From DATLTV01 sp035533375 (GTDB lineage Bacteria > Patescibacteriota > Minisyncoccia > UBA6257 > 2-01-FULL-56-20), in the NCBI GenBank assembly GCA_035533375.1, contig DATLTV010000066.1:1-11935 (forward strand): 11,935 nt of DNA. Reading direction: 5' to 3'. Shown piece after piece: positions 1 through 5,737 of the stretch. Numbering within the stretch: the stretch's first letter is position 1; every line of letters begins with the position of its first letter. The notes beneath the pieces are model-generated. The model was not told the DNA's origin. It worked only from the letters and a program-made list of their open reading frames with translations, and ran no database searches. Made by a program: the position numbers and the translations under genes.

Positions 1-1
1 G

Positions 2-1126
2 ATCGGATCGGAGATTTCGCGGAAAGACCATGCGCTCACGATTTGTACGCCGCGTATCGCTTCGAGCTGCGTGATCGAACTCACGCGCCGCAATCGCATT
101 CCCATTCTCGCCCTCGGGCCGCTCCTCGCCCGCGCGGGTGAAGCAGAAGTGCCGATTTTGGGCGGCGATAAGATCGGCCACCGACCGGTCGATTTGCATT
201 TGAAATCGCTCGAGGCGATGGGGGCGGAGATCACGCTGCTGCCCAAGAGTTATCGCGCCGTGGCGCCGAAAGGGCTTCATGGAGCGATGATCAGAATGCA
301 TTTTCCGAGCGTGGGCGCGACGGAAAACGTGATCCTTGCCGCAGTCCTCGCGAAAGGGAATACGGTTATTCTGAACGCCGCTTTGGAGCCGGAGATCATG
401 TCGCTCGTGAAAATGCTCCAGAAAATGGGCGCGATCATCGAGCTTGGCGCAAACCGCGACATATATATAGAAGGCGTAAAAAAGCTCCGGGGCGTCGAGC
501 ACGAAGTGATTCCCGACCGCAACGAAGCGGTTTCCTTCGCCTGTCTTGCGATCGCGACCGGCGGAAAAATCCTCGTCGAAGGCGCGCTCCAGGACCATTT
601 GATCACGTTTTTGAACGTTGTGCGGCGCTTGGGCGCGGAATATGAAGTGAAAAAAGAAGGGATTGTTTTCTCAAGGCCGAATATATTGAAGCCGCTTCAC
701 ATTGAAACCGGCGTTCACCCCGGCTTCATGACCGACTGGCAGCAGCCCTTGGCGGTCGTGCTTACGCAAGCGGAGGGAGATTCGATGATCCACGAAACTA
801 TTTATGAAGATCGATTCGGCTACGCGAAAGACCTGAACTCAATCGGCGCGAAGATCGAGGTCTTTGCCGACTGCCCCGATGAATCCTGGTGCCGCTTCGC
901 CGGAAAGAAATTCGGGCATGTCGCCTTAATCCATGGGCCGACCAAGCTTCACGGCGGCGGAAAATTCCACGTACGCGACCTTCGGAGCGGGATCGTGGAC
1001 GCGATTGCCGCGCTTGTCGCGGATGGTGAAACCGAAATCAGCGGCATCGAAGAAATCGACCGCGGGTATGAAAATATCGATGAACGGCTGAGGAATCTGG
1101 GAGCGGAGATTAAGAGAAGCTCGTAA
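2..1126 (+). CDS. murA: UDP-N-acetylglucosamine 1-carboxyvinyltransferase (MurA), 5'-truncated by window edge
   Basis: MurA transfers enolpyruvate from PEP to UDP-GlcNAc, the first committed step of peptidoglycan synthesis, in the cytoplasm. The frame is open from base 2 through a GTG at 71. The residues before that GTG still read as MurA, so the GTG is not the start and about 80 N-terminal residues lie outside the window. Family signatures seen: ILALGPLLARAGEA, a GGDKIGHRPVDLH loop, HPGFMTDWQQP (catalytic-Asp region) and the C-terminal RDLRSGIVDAIAAL...IDRGYENIDERLRNLGA. The PEP-adducting loop Cys (E. coli Cys115, PGGCxIG) is Asp here, encoded at 167-169. That Asp occurs naturally in mycobacterial and chlamydial MurA and gives fosfomycin insensitivity. 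The last codons and the stop lie in an AAGCTCGT repeat. The family is certain. I cannot exclude that it is a second murA paralogue. Confidence 0.95.
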   Translation: MGSEISRKDHALTICTPRIASSCVIELTRRNRIPILALGPLLARAGEAEVPILGGDKIGHRPVDLHLKSLEAMGAEITLLPKSYRAVAPKGLHGAMIRMHFPSVGATENVILAAVLAKGNTVILNAALEPEIMSLVKMLQKMGAIIELGANRDIYIEGVKKLRGVEHEVIPDRNEAVSFACLAIATGGKILVEGALQDHLITFLNVVRRLGAEYEVKKEGIVFSRPNILKPLHIETGVHPGFMTDWQQPLAVVLTQAEGDSMIHETIYEDRFGYAKDLNSIGAKIEVFADCPDESWCRFAGKKFGHVALIHGPTKLHGGGKFHVRDLRSGIVDAIAALVADGETEISGIEEIDRGYENIDERLRNLGAEIKRSS

Positions 1127-1182
1127 GCTCGTGAACGCCGAATCGCATGACAATGGCGATTCGTCTACCGAGCTCGTAAGCC
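1115..1182. repeat. Family-B repeat (AAGCTCGT) with hairpin, overlapping the murA stop
   Basis: Two tandem AAGCTCGT units (1117-1132) contain the murA TAA stop. They are followed by a hairpin with a perfect 8-bp stem, CGAATCGC (1139-1146) and GCGATTCG (1156-1163), with a 9-nt loop. AGCTCG (1126-1131) can also pair with CGAGCT (1169-1174). A further AGCTCGTAAGCC ends at 1182. The 18-mer AGAAGCTCGTAAGCTCGT at 1115-1132 recurs exactly at 11830-11847, where it abuts a start codon. No T-run follows, so it is not an obvious intrinsic terminator. It may stabilise the murA 3' end. Confidence 0.75.
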
Positions 1183-1190
1183 ACTCGATA

Positions 1191-1310
1191 TGTCATCCCG
1201 GAATCCCGCCCGCGGCGGGATGTCCGGGATCCATACCACTAGGATTATTTTTAAAAGTATGGATTCTCGGTGGAGTTTGCCCCGTGCCGCGACACGGGGC
1301 GGGGATGACA
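1191..1310. repeat. Family-A inverted-repeat element, copy 1
   Basis: A 120-bp element with perfect 9-bp inverted ends, TGTCATCCC (1191-1199) and GGGATGACA (1302-1310). Each half holds a GC-rich hairpin; the right one pairs GCCCCGTG with CACGGGGC. The AT-rich centre is flanked by ATCCATAC on the left and GTATGGAT on the right. Copies with the same plan recur at other junctions in this window. It has no coding capacity of its own: the 63-residue frame across it is a translated repeat. It lies between the murA end and the terminator of the opposing lipoprotein gene. Confidence 0.85.
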
Positions 1311-1319
1311 ATATTGCAA

Positions 1320-1349
1320 TAAAAAAGCCGTCCGATTATTTCGGATGGC
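1320..1349 (-). terminator. Intrinsic terminator of the lipoprotein gene
   Basis: On the - strand, GCCATCCGA, a 5-nt loop AATAA and TCGGACGGC form a 9-bp stem with one A/C mismatch, followed directly by six T residues. It starts about 20 bp beyond the stop of the - strand gene. On the + strand the stem is better paired (a G-U replaces the mismatch) but lacks a T-run. Confidence 0.75.
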
Positions 1350-1368
1350 GCCGGGCTTGAGGATGGAA

Positions 1369-1722
1369 TCAACTCAGCTGTTCGAGCTGTGCGATCTTGA
1401 AAAACGGCCTGCCGTCATACGGACAATATCCGCCGTCGAAATCACTGGTTCGCTCGACCACCATCTTGGCATGCAAGTTTTTCCACAATGCCGGTTCCAC
1501 GGAATTGAATTCAATGGTGATAAGTTGCCTTGGATCGTTGTCGGGAGCGAGGGCGATAACTGTTCTCATGTTCTGACCGTGCGTTTCGATCCATACCGAG
1601 CGTACTGTTCCGTAGGGCGCGTAAGACCGTGGCGCCTGGTTTATGCAACCCGCAGACACTATCATTGCAAGCATTACGATCGCTATGAAAAGCGTGGTGT
1701 TGATCGCTTTTTGGATTACCAA
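1369..1722 (-). CDS. Small predicted lipoprotein or membrane-anchored secreted protein, unknown function
   Basis: Not recognised as a named family. From the chosen TTG start (codon at 1722-1720) the protein has 117 residues: a short Lys-containing n-region, a hydrophobic stretch (TTLFIAIVMLAMIVSAG) and Cys26, resembling a type-II signal peptide. The lipobox is imperfect because -3 is Ser. The mature part of about 90 residues is polar and probably mostly beta (GTVRSVWIETHGQ, RQLITIEF, AKMVVERT, FFKIAQLEQ). The frame stays open to a GTG at 1779, but that codon lies inside a strong - strand promoter, upstream of the predicted transcript start, so a downstream start is more likely. It has its own promoter and terminator, stands alone, and runs opposite to its neighbours. 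The opposite-strand frame at 1345-1776 is its shadow. Confidence 0.72.
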   Translation of the reverse strand: MVIQKAINTTLFIAIVMLAMIVSAGCINQAPRSYAPYGTVRSVWIETHGQNMRTVIALAPDNDPRQLITIEFNSVEPALWKNLHAKMVVERTSDFDGGYCPYDGRPFFKIAQLEQLS

Positions 1723-1769
1723 GGTTTTCTGCTTTACGAGGATTTTCGTCGATTCGGGAATCTGATGGC

Positions 1770-1798
1770 ATATTAGCACAAAATATCATCTCCGTCAA
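1770..1798 (-). promoter_or_regulatory. Sigma70-type promoter for the lipoprotein gene
   Basis: On the - strand TTGACG (1793-1798) is followed after exactly 17 bp by TAATAT (1770-1775). The predicted transcription start is near 1763. This places the GTG at 1779 upstream of the transcript and favours the TTG start at 1722. Confidence 0.7.
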
Positions 1799-1837
1799 GC
1801 GTTGCTATTTACTCGTTTTTTTGTTTCAATAAGCGTA

Positions 1838-2845
1838 ATGTTCACCAAGAAAATCGGAATTGACCTCGGCACCGCTAACACGGTGGTTTTCGTGCCGAAC
1901 AGGGGATTTGTCATCAACGAACCCACGATTGTCGCGCTCACGAAGCCGGAAAATTCGGTGCTCGCCGTGGGCGTGGAAGCGAAGGAAATGATCGGCCGCA
2001 CGCCCGACGAAATCGTGGCCTACCGGCCGCTCAAGGACGGCGTCGTCGCGGATTATTACATCACGAAGGCGATGCTCACTTATTTCATCTCGAAGTCGAT
2101 CGGATGGGCGAATATCATCCGGCCCGATGTCGTGATTTCCGTTCCCGCGGGTATCACGCAGACGGAGCGCCGCGCGGTCGTGAACGCCGCGAAAGAAGCC
2201 GGCGCGCGGAACGCGTTCATCGTGCGCGAGCCAATCCTCGCAGCGCTCGGCGCAGGCATTCCCATCAACGCGCGCTCGGGAAACATGATTATCAACATCG
2301 GCGGCGGCACTTCCGAAGTCGCCGTGATCGCTTTGGGCAATATCGTCTCGTGGGCCTCCGTGCGCATCGCTGGCAACAAGTTCGACCAGGCGATCAGCGA
2401 TTACGTGAAGAAAAAGTATTCGCTCGCGATCGGCGAGCAAACGGCAGAGAATGTGAAGATAGAAATCGGTTCTGCGATGCCCACGAAAGAGAAAATGGAG
2501 TATCAATTGCGCGGTCGCGACCTCATCACGGGATTGCCGAAAGATATCGTAATCAACTCGAATGAAATTGCAGAGGCATTGCATCCGCTACTCATCGAAA
2601 TTGCGAATTCGATTCAGAACGTGTTCAATGTAACGCCGCCGGAGCTTGTGGCGGACATCATGGAAAAGGGGATTATCCTTTCGGGCGGGAGCGTGCAACT
2701 CCATCACCTGGCCGCGTTCCTGGAGCGATTCCTGGGCGTTCAGGCCTATGTGGCCGAAGACCCGCTTTTCTGCGTCGCCAAGGGCACCGGCCTTATTTTG
2801 GGGCATTTGGACACATATAAGCGGACGCTACTCAATAAACGGTAG
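1838..2845 (+). CDS. mreB: Rod-shape-determining protein MreB (bacterial actin)
   Basis: MreB polymerises on the inner membrane and directs lateral cell-wall synthesis. This 335-residue protein has normal length and the actin-fold signatures in order: phosphate-1 IGIDLGTANT (7-15), the catalytic-loop Glu in REPILAALGAG (E131), phosphate-2 NIGGGTSEVAV, RIAGNKFDQAI, the AENVKIEIGSA helix, and the adenosine motif ILSGGSVQLHHL. The phosphate-2 loop, usually DIGGGT, has Asn153 (AAC at 2294-2296) in place of Asp. ATG 1838 is chosen because MFTKKIGIDLGTANT matches the usual MreB N-terminus. An in-frame TTG at 1802 would add a hydrophobic 12-residue extension. No Shine-Dalgarno site precedes the ATG. 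It diverges from the lipoprotein gene across about 115 bp. mreC, mreD and rodA are not in the window. Confidence 0.95.
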   Translation: MFTKKIGIDLGTANTVVFVPNRGFVINEPTIVALTKPENSVLAVGVEAKEMIGRTPDEIVAYRPLKDGVVADYYITKAMLTYFISKSIGWANIIRPDVVISVPAGITQTERRAVVNAAKEAGARNAFIVREPILAALGAGIPINARSGNMIINIGGGTSEVAVIALGNIVSWASVRIAGNKFDQAISDYVKKKYSLAIGEQTAENVKIEIGSAMPTKEKMEYQLRGRDLITGLPKDIVINSNEIAEALHPLLIEIANSIQNVFNVTPPELVADIMEKGIILSGGSVQLHHLAAFLERFLGVQAYVAEDPLFCVAKGTGLILGHLDTYKRTLLNKR

Positions 2846-2854
2846 GCCTTATTC

Positions 2855-2945
2855 CTTCGTCCCTGCGAAAGCAGGGATCCAGGTCTCGTATGGATCCCAA
2901 ACCCATAAAAGGAAGTTCTGGATCCCAGCCTGCGCTGGGACGAAG
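2855..2945. repeat. Family-A inverted-repeat element, copy 2
   Basis: A 91-bp element with perfect 9-bp inverted ends, CTTCGTCCC (2855-2863) and GGGACGAAG (2937-2945). Inner palindromes are CCCTGCGAAAGCAGGG on the left and CCCAGCCTGCGCTGGG on the right, with GGATCC boxes at their inner edges. The end sequence differs from copies 1 and 3, yet the two ends match each other. It overlaps the 5' end of the next gene: ATG 2890 lies in the element centre (GTATGGATCC). Confidence 0.85.
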
Positions 2946-3861
2946 TAGCGCGCAATTCCGCGCCGTCATTCACGGCAGTTTCCGTAAACACTTTGCGGAA
3001 ATCCAGCGCGTGCGGCAGATATTCGAGCGTGCGGGGATCGAAGTGCTCGCGCCTGCAGCGGCGGATATCGCGCGGTTCGAAGACGGTTTTGCGATTCTCG
3101 AATCCGATAAAGCAGTAGACCAGCGCCTTATTGAATTGCGCTATCTGCATAACCTGAAAAAACTTGGTCCGAGCGGCTTCAGTTACTTTATCGATCCTGA
3201 AGGATACATCGGCGCGAGCGCGTCCTATGAACTCGGCATCGCGCAGCTTTCGAATGTGCGCTGTTTTTTCATGGAAGCGCCGAAAAATCATCCGGCGTAT
3301 GTCCATAAAAATTCCGTTTGGCATCCGGAACTTTTGACGGAATATATTTTGGAATATGGCAAACTGCCGGAACCCGAAGTGCATCAAAACGAGCTGGTAA
3401 TCCAGGCGCTCTGGGAAGACCTGATCGTGCCGGGATCGGTCGTAACCGTCGGCGGCATCATTGAATACGCTGACAGTTCGAAAAAAGAACAAGAAATCCT
3501 GCTCGTAAAAACGCATAAATGGGGCGGTCGCTATTCTATAATCGGCGGCAAAGTGCGCCGCAATGAACGGCTTGCAGAGGCATTGCTCCGCGAAGTGCGC
3601 GAGGAATCGGGTTTGCAGGGCGTTGTGGGCGAGCACTTGGCCACTTTCGACCAGATCAAGTACTCCGGCTACTATTTAAAAGACGTAAGCCATGTATTTG
3701 TGGACAATGTTGTTCGCGTCGGAAGCAAAAACGTTGTTTTGAACGAAGAGGCGGAAGAGTTCATCTGGATGCCGGCGCGCGCGGCGCTTCGCGATCTGGA
3801 CATCGAACCGAATGCGCGGCATACGGTGGAGTTGTACGCGAAAAGTGCAGTTGGGCTATAA
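2890..3861 (+). CDS. Nucleoside 2-deoxyribosyltransferase-like domain fused to a Nudix hydrolase
   Basis: A 323-residue protein with two nucleotide-acting domains. Residues about 25-150 resemble the nucleoside 2-deoxyribosyltransferase family: AVIHGSFRKH first strand, then GYIGASASYELGIAQ, where Glu114 aligns with the catalytic Glu position. Residues about 180-315 are a Nudix hydrolase with a complete Nudix box (G220, E226, R234, E235, E238, E239, G241), the Mg-binding signature for cleaving nucleoside diphosphates linked to another group. A role in nucleotide salvage or clean-up is inferred; the substrate is unknown. The only ordinary start reaching the first strand is ATG 2890, which lies inside a dispersed repeat, so the first 18-19 residues are repeat-derived. 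No Shine-Dalgarno site is seen. It follows mreB by 44 bp. Confidence 0.85.
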   Translation: MDPKPIKGSSGSQPALGRSSAQFRAVIHGSFRKHFAEIQRVRQIFERAGIEVLAPAAADIARFEDGFAILESDKAVDQRLIELRYLHNLKKLGPSGFSYFIDPEGYIGASASYELGIAQLSNVRCFFMEAPKNHPAYVHKNSVWHPELLTEYILEYGKLPEPEVHQNELVIQALWEDLIVPGSVVTVGGIIEYADSSKKEQEILLVKTHKWGGRYSIIGGKVRRNERLAEALLREVREESGLQGVVGEHLATFDQIKYSGYYLKDVSHVFVDNVVRVGSKNVVLNEEAEEFIWMPARAALRDLDIEPNARHTVELYAKSAVGL

Positions 3862-3871
3862 TCAAGATAAT

Positions 3872-3972
3872 TTGTCATCCCGGATCCGCCTTTGGCGGAG
3901 TCCGGGATCTATACGCTTAAAATGATTTATTAAAGTTAAGGTATGGATCCCGGGTCAAGCCCGGGATGACAA
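3872..3972. repeat. Family-A inverted-repeat element, copy 3
   Basis: A 101-bp element with perfect 12-bp inverted ends, TTGTCATCCCGG (3872-3883) and CCGGGATGACAA (3961-3972). The left hairpin is ATCCGCC-TTT-GGCGGAG. The right half contains CCCGGGTCAAGCCCGGG. Between them is an AT-rich spacer bounded by ATCTATACGCTT and AAGGTATGGATC. It fills the Nudix-holB gap and ends 12 bp before the holB ATG. Bases 3874-3905 are identical, as reverse complement, to 8520-8551. Confidence 0.9.
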
Positions 3973-3984
3973 CGGTTGTTAATT

Positions 3985-4914
3985 ATGCTCATCGGCCATT
4001 CAAAAATTATTGCGGATCTGAAGCGCCTTGCGAAATCGGGCGGTCTTTCGCACGGTTATATTTTTTTCGGCCCTTCGATGGTCGGAAAGCGGACAACGGC
4101 GCAGGCACTCGCAAAGTTCCTCGAGAAAGGCTCGCCATCCAAATTTTTGCCCGGCAAAAGTTGGGATGGTAAGTTCGAGGCGCTGCGCGAGGGCGAACCG
4201 TTACAGGATTCGATGACGATCGACGTCGCGTTCGCAAGGCGCCTCAATCCCGAAAAGAAAAGCGACGAGATCGGCATTGATGCCGTGCGCGAACTGAAGG
4301 GCTTTCTCTGGCAGAAACCGGGCGCAAGCGCACGGCGCACGGCGATCATCGATGACGGCGAGCTTTTGACCGCCGAGGCGCAGAATGCGCTGTTGAAAAT
4401 CACCGAGGAACCGCCGCAGTCATCGCTTCTTATTCTTATTACGAATGATATCGACGGTCTTCTGCCTACAATTTCCTCGCGCCTGCAAAAGATTTATTTC
4501 AGCACCGTGCCGGAAAAAGAAATTTTTGCATGGCTCACGGAAAGTGCGACAGAAGAAAAGCCCGTCGGCGCCAAAGCCAGGGCAGACATTTCCTCCCTCG
4601 TTGCAAAATCGGCGAATAAACCGGGACTTGCATGGAGAATGGCGCATGATGAGGAGTTCCGTGCGCATTTGAAATCGGCGCAAAATTTGTTAAAATCAAC
4701 AAGCGGGGAACGGAAGGAAATGCTCAAGAAAATGATGGATGACGAGGCGTTCGATCTCGGGAGACTGCTCGACGCCATGATTCTCGCGGTCGCGGCCGAG
4801 GGATTCGCGGACGCAAAACGTATCGCCCGCTGGCACAAGTTTCTCGCATTGCGGCAGAATGTCGCAAATTATAATTTGAATCCGAAATTGCAAATGGAAA
4901 ATTTATTTACTTGA
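3985..4914 (+). CDS. holB: DNA polymerase III subunit delta' (clamp-loader)
   Basis: Delta' is the rigid stator of the clamp loader that puts the beta sliding clamp on DNA. This 309-residue protein opens with HSKIIADLKRLAKSGGLSHGYIFFGP. The P-loop is degenerate: GPSMVGKRT has Lys35 followed by Arg rather than Thr/Ser, as expected for a subunit that need not hydrolyse ATP. The most diagnostic stretch is AIIDDGELLTAEAQNALLKITEEPP, followed by LILITNDIDGLLPTISSRLQ, the SRC-motif position with Leu for Cys. There is no Cys anywhere, so the four-Cys zinc module of many delta'/gamma proteins is absent. ATG 3985 is chosen; a TTG at 3976 adds only three residues. No Shine-Dalgarno site precedes it. 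The C-terminal part (from about 190) is poorly conserved, as is usual. Confidence 0.88.
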   Translation: MLIGHSKIIADLKRLAKSGGLSHGYIFFGPSMVGKRTTAQALAKFLEKGSPSKFLPGKSWDGKFEALREGEPLQDSMTIDVAFARRLNPEKKSDEIGIDAVRELKGFLWQKPGASARRTAIIDDGELLTAEAQNALLKITEEPPQSSLLILITNDIDGLLPTISSRLQKIYFSTVPEKEIFAWLTESATEEKPVGAKARADISSLVAKSANKPGLAWRMAHDEEFRAHLKSAQNLLKSTSGERKEMLKKMMDDEAFDLGRLLDAMILAVAAEGFADAKRIARWHKFLALRQNVANYNLNPKLQMENLFT

Positions 4915-4920
4915 TCAGCT

Positions 4921-5007
4921 TATGTCGTCCTCCGCGAAGGCGGAGGATCCACGCTTCCAGATAAGTCATTCGAAAGCATGGACCCTCGCCTTCGCGAGGG
5001 CGACATA
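4921..5007. repeat. Family-A inverted-repeat element, copy 4
   Basis: An 87-bp element with inverted ends TATGTCGTCC (4921-4930) and GGGCGACATA (4998-5007), pairing except for one position that is G-U on RNA. Two perfect 7-bp hairpins with 4-nt loops: CCTCCGC-GAAG-GCGGAGG on the left and CCCTCGC-CTTC-GCGAGGG on the right. The centre carries GGATCCACGCTT and AAAGCATGGACC. It lies between holB and frr and ends 9 bp before the frr ATG. Confidence 0.88.
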
Positions 5008-5016
5008 CGAAAAACG

Positions 5017-5580
5017 ATGCCCTCCCAATCCGACCAATTTATCAAAGATCTTGAAATTTCGCTTGCGGCAGTCGCGAACAAGCTGAAGCAGGATTTCGGC
5101 CAGATCCGCGGCAATCGGCCGTCGCCGGAGCTTGTGCAGGATCTCAGAGTGAATCTCTACGAACAGGTGCTTTCGATTCGCGAGCTCGGGTCGCTTTCCA
5201 TCCTGCCGCCGCGGACGATCCAGATTACCGTCTGGGATAAAGCCGCCGTGGGCGCCGTGATGAACGCGATTAATAACGCCCATATCGGGCTTTCGACGAC
5301 GAATAGCGGGAACAATATTCTCGCGTCTCTTTCGGCTCTCGGCAACGAACGCCGCGAAGAGCTTACGAAGGTTATCAAAAAAACCGCGGAAGCGGCCCGC
5401 ATTCAGGTCCGCGCAAAGCGTGACGAAACGATGAAGCGGCTCAAAGACGCCGAGAATAAAAAAGAGGTTACGGAAGATGAAGCGTTCAAAGCAAAGGAAA
5501 AGGCGCAGAAAACAGTGGATAAGGTAAATGCCGAAGTGGAGGCGGCGGTAGGGAATAAATTGAAAGAACTCGGGGAGTAG
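5017..5580 (+). CDS. frr: Ribosome recycling factor
   Basis: RRF splits the post-termination ribosome together with EF-G. With ATG 5017 the protein has 187 residues, matching the family's usual 185 or so. Family features: N-terminal helix with IRGNRPSPELVQDLRVNLYEQ, the strand-rich middle LSILPPRTIQITVWDKAAVGAVMNAI, NAHIGLSTTNSGNNI, then NERREELTKVIKKTAEAARIQVRAKRDETMKRLK and a long charged C-terminal helix. An in-frame ATG at 4978 lies inside the preceding repeat and would add 13 residues not expected in RRF, so it is rejected. No Shine-Dalgarno site is visible. frr followed by rseP is a common neighbourhood in reduced genomes. Confidence 0.95.
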   Translation: MPSQSDQFIKDLEISLAAVANKLKQDFGQIRGNRPSPELVQDLRVNLYEQVLSIRELGSLSILPPRTIQITVWDKAAVGAVMNAINNAHIGLSTTNSGNNILASLSALGNERREELTKVIKKTAEAARIQVRAKRDETMKRLKDAENKKEVTEDEAFKAKEKAQKTVDKVNAEVEAAVGNKLKELGE

Positions 5581-5585
5581 AGCGC

Positions 5586-5649
5586 GTCGTCCCGGAAAAT
5601 CGTCGCGCGATCCCGTATCCCGGTACGGGACAAGCTTATCCGGGATGAC
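5586..5649. repeat. Family-A inverted-repeat element, short copy 5
   Basis: A 64-bp variant with inverted ends GTCGTCCCGGA (5586-5596) and TCCGGGATGAC (5639-5649), one mismatch. It holds a single inner palindrome, TCCCGTA-TCCCGG-TACGGGA, instead of two hairpins plus an AT-rich spacer, so it looks like an internally deleted form. It lies between frr and rseP. Confidence 0.75.
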
Positions 5650-5715
5650 AACGTCGCCGTATTCTCGATAGGAGGAAGTTGCTCGCAGGTTGCCGTTTCG
5701 TTTTGAGCTCATCTC

Positions 5716-5724
5716 TGCTATATT
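5716..5724 (+). promoter_or_regulatory. Possible extended -10 promoter for rseP
   Basis: TGC followed by TATATT (5719-5724) matches an extended -10 element. No good -35 is seen at the right distance. Transcription would start near 5731, leaving a leader of under 10 nt before ATG 5738, so the transcript may be almost leaderless. An isolated AGGAGG at 5670-5675 is too far from any in-frame start to serve rseP. Confidence 0.4.
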
Positions 5725-5737
5725 AAAAACAACTTAC

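Noticed and set aside
71..73. GTG as the murA start
   Set aside because: MurA homology continues upstream in frame to the window edge, so this is an internal Val codon.
1131..1322. 63-residue + strand reading frame after murA
   Set aside because: It is a translation of family-B and family-A repeat sequence with no protein-like composition or ribosome binding site.
1345..1776. 143-residue + strand frame opposite the lipoprotein gene
   Set aside because: The - strand frame has a signal peptide, promoter and terminator; this one has none and its composition is frame-shadow like.
2646..2948. 100-residue + strand frame ending in PAKAGIQ...WIPACAGTK
   Set aside because: Its tail is a translated palindromic repeat, a common artefact, and the rest is mreB in another frame.
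4978..5016. Upstream ATG for frr
   Set aside because: It lies in the repeat, adds residues foreign to RRF, and the downstream ATG gives the normal length.
1191..5649. CRISPR array
   Set aside because: Repeats are palindromic, variable and spaced by whole genes, with no regular spacers and no cas genes.
5670..5675. AGGAGG as the rseP ribosome binding site
   Set aside because: It is 62 bp from ATG 5738 and 14 bp from the in-frame TTG 5690; neither distance is workable.
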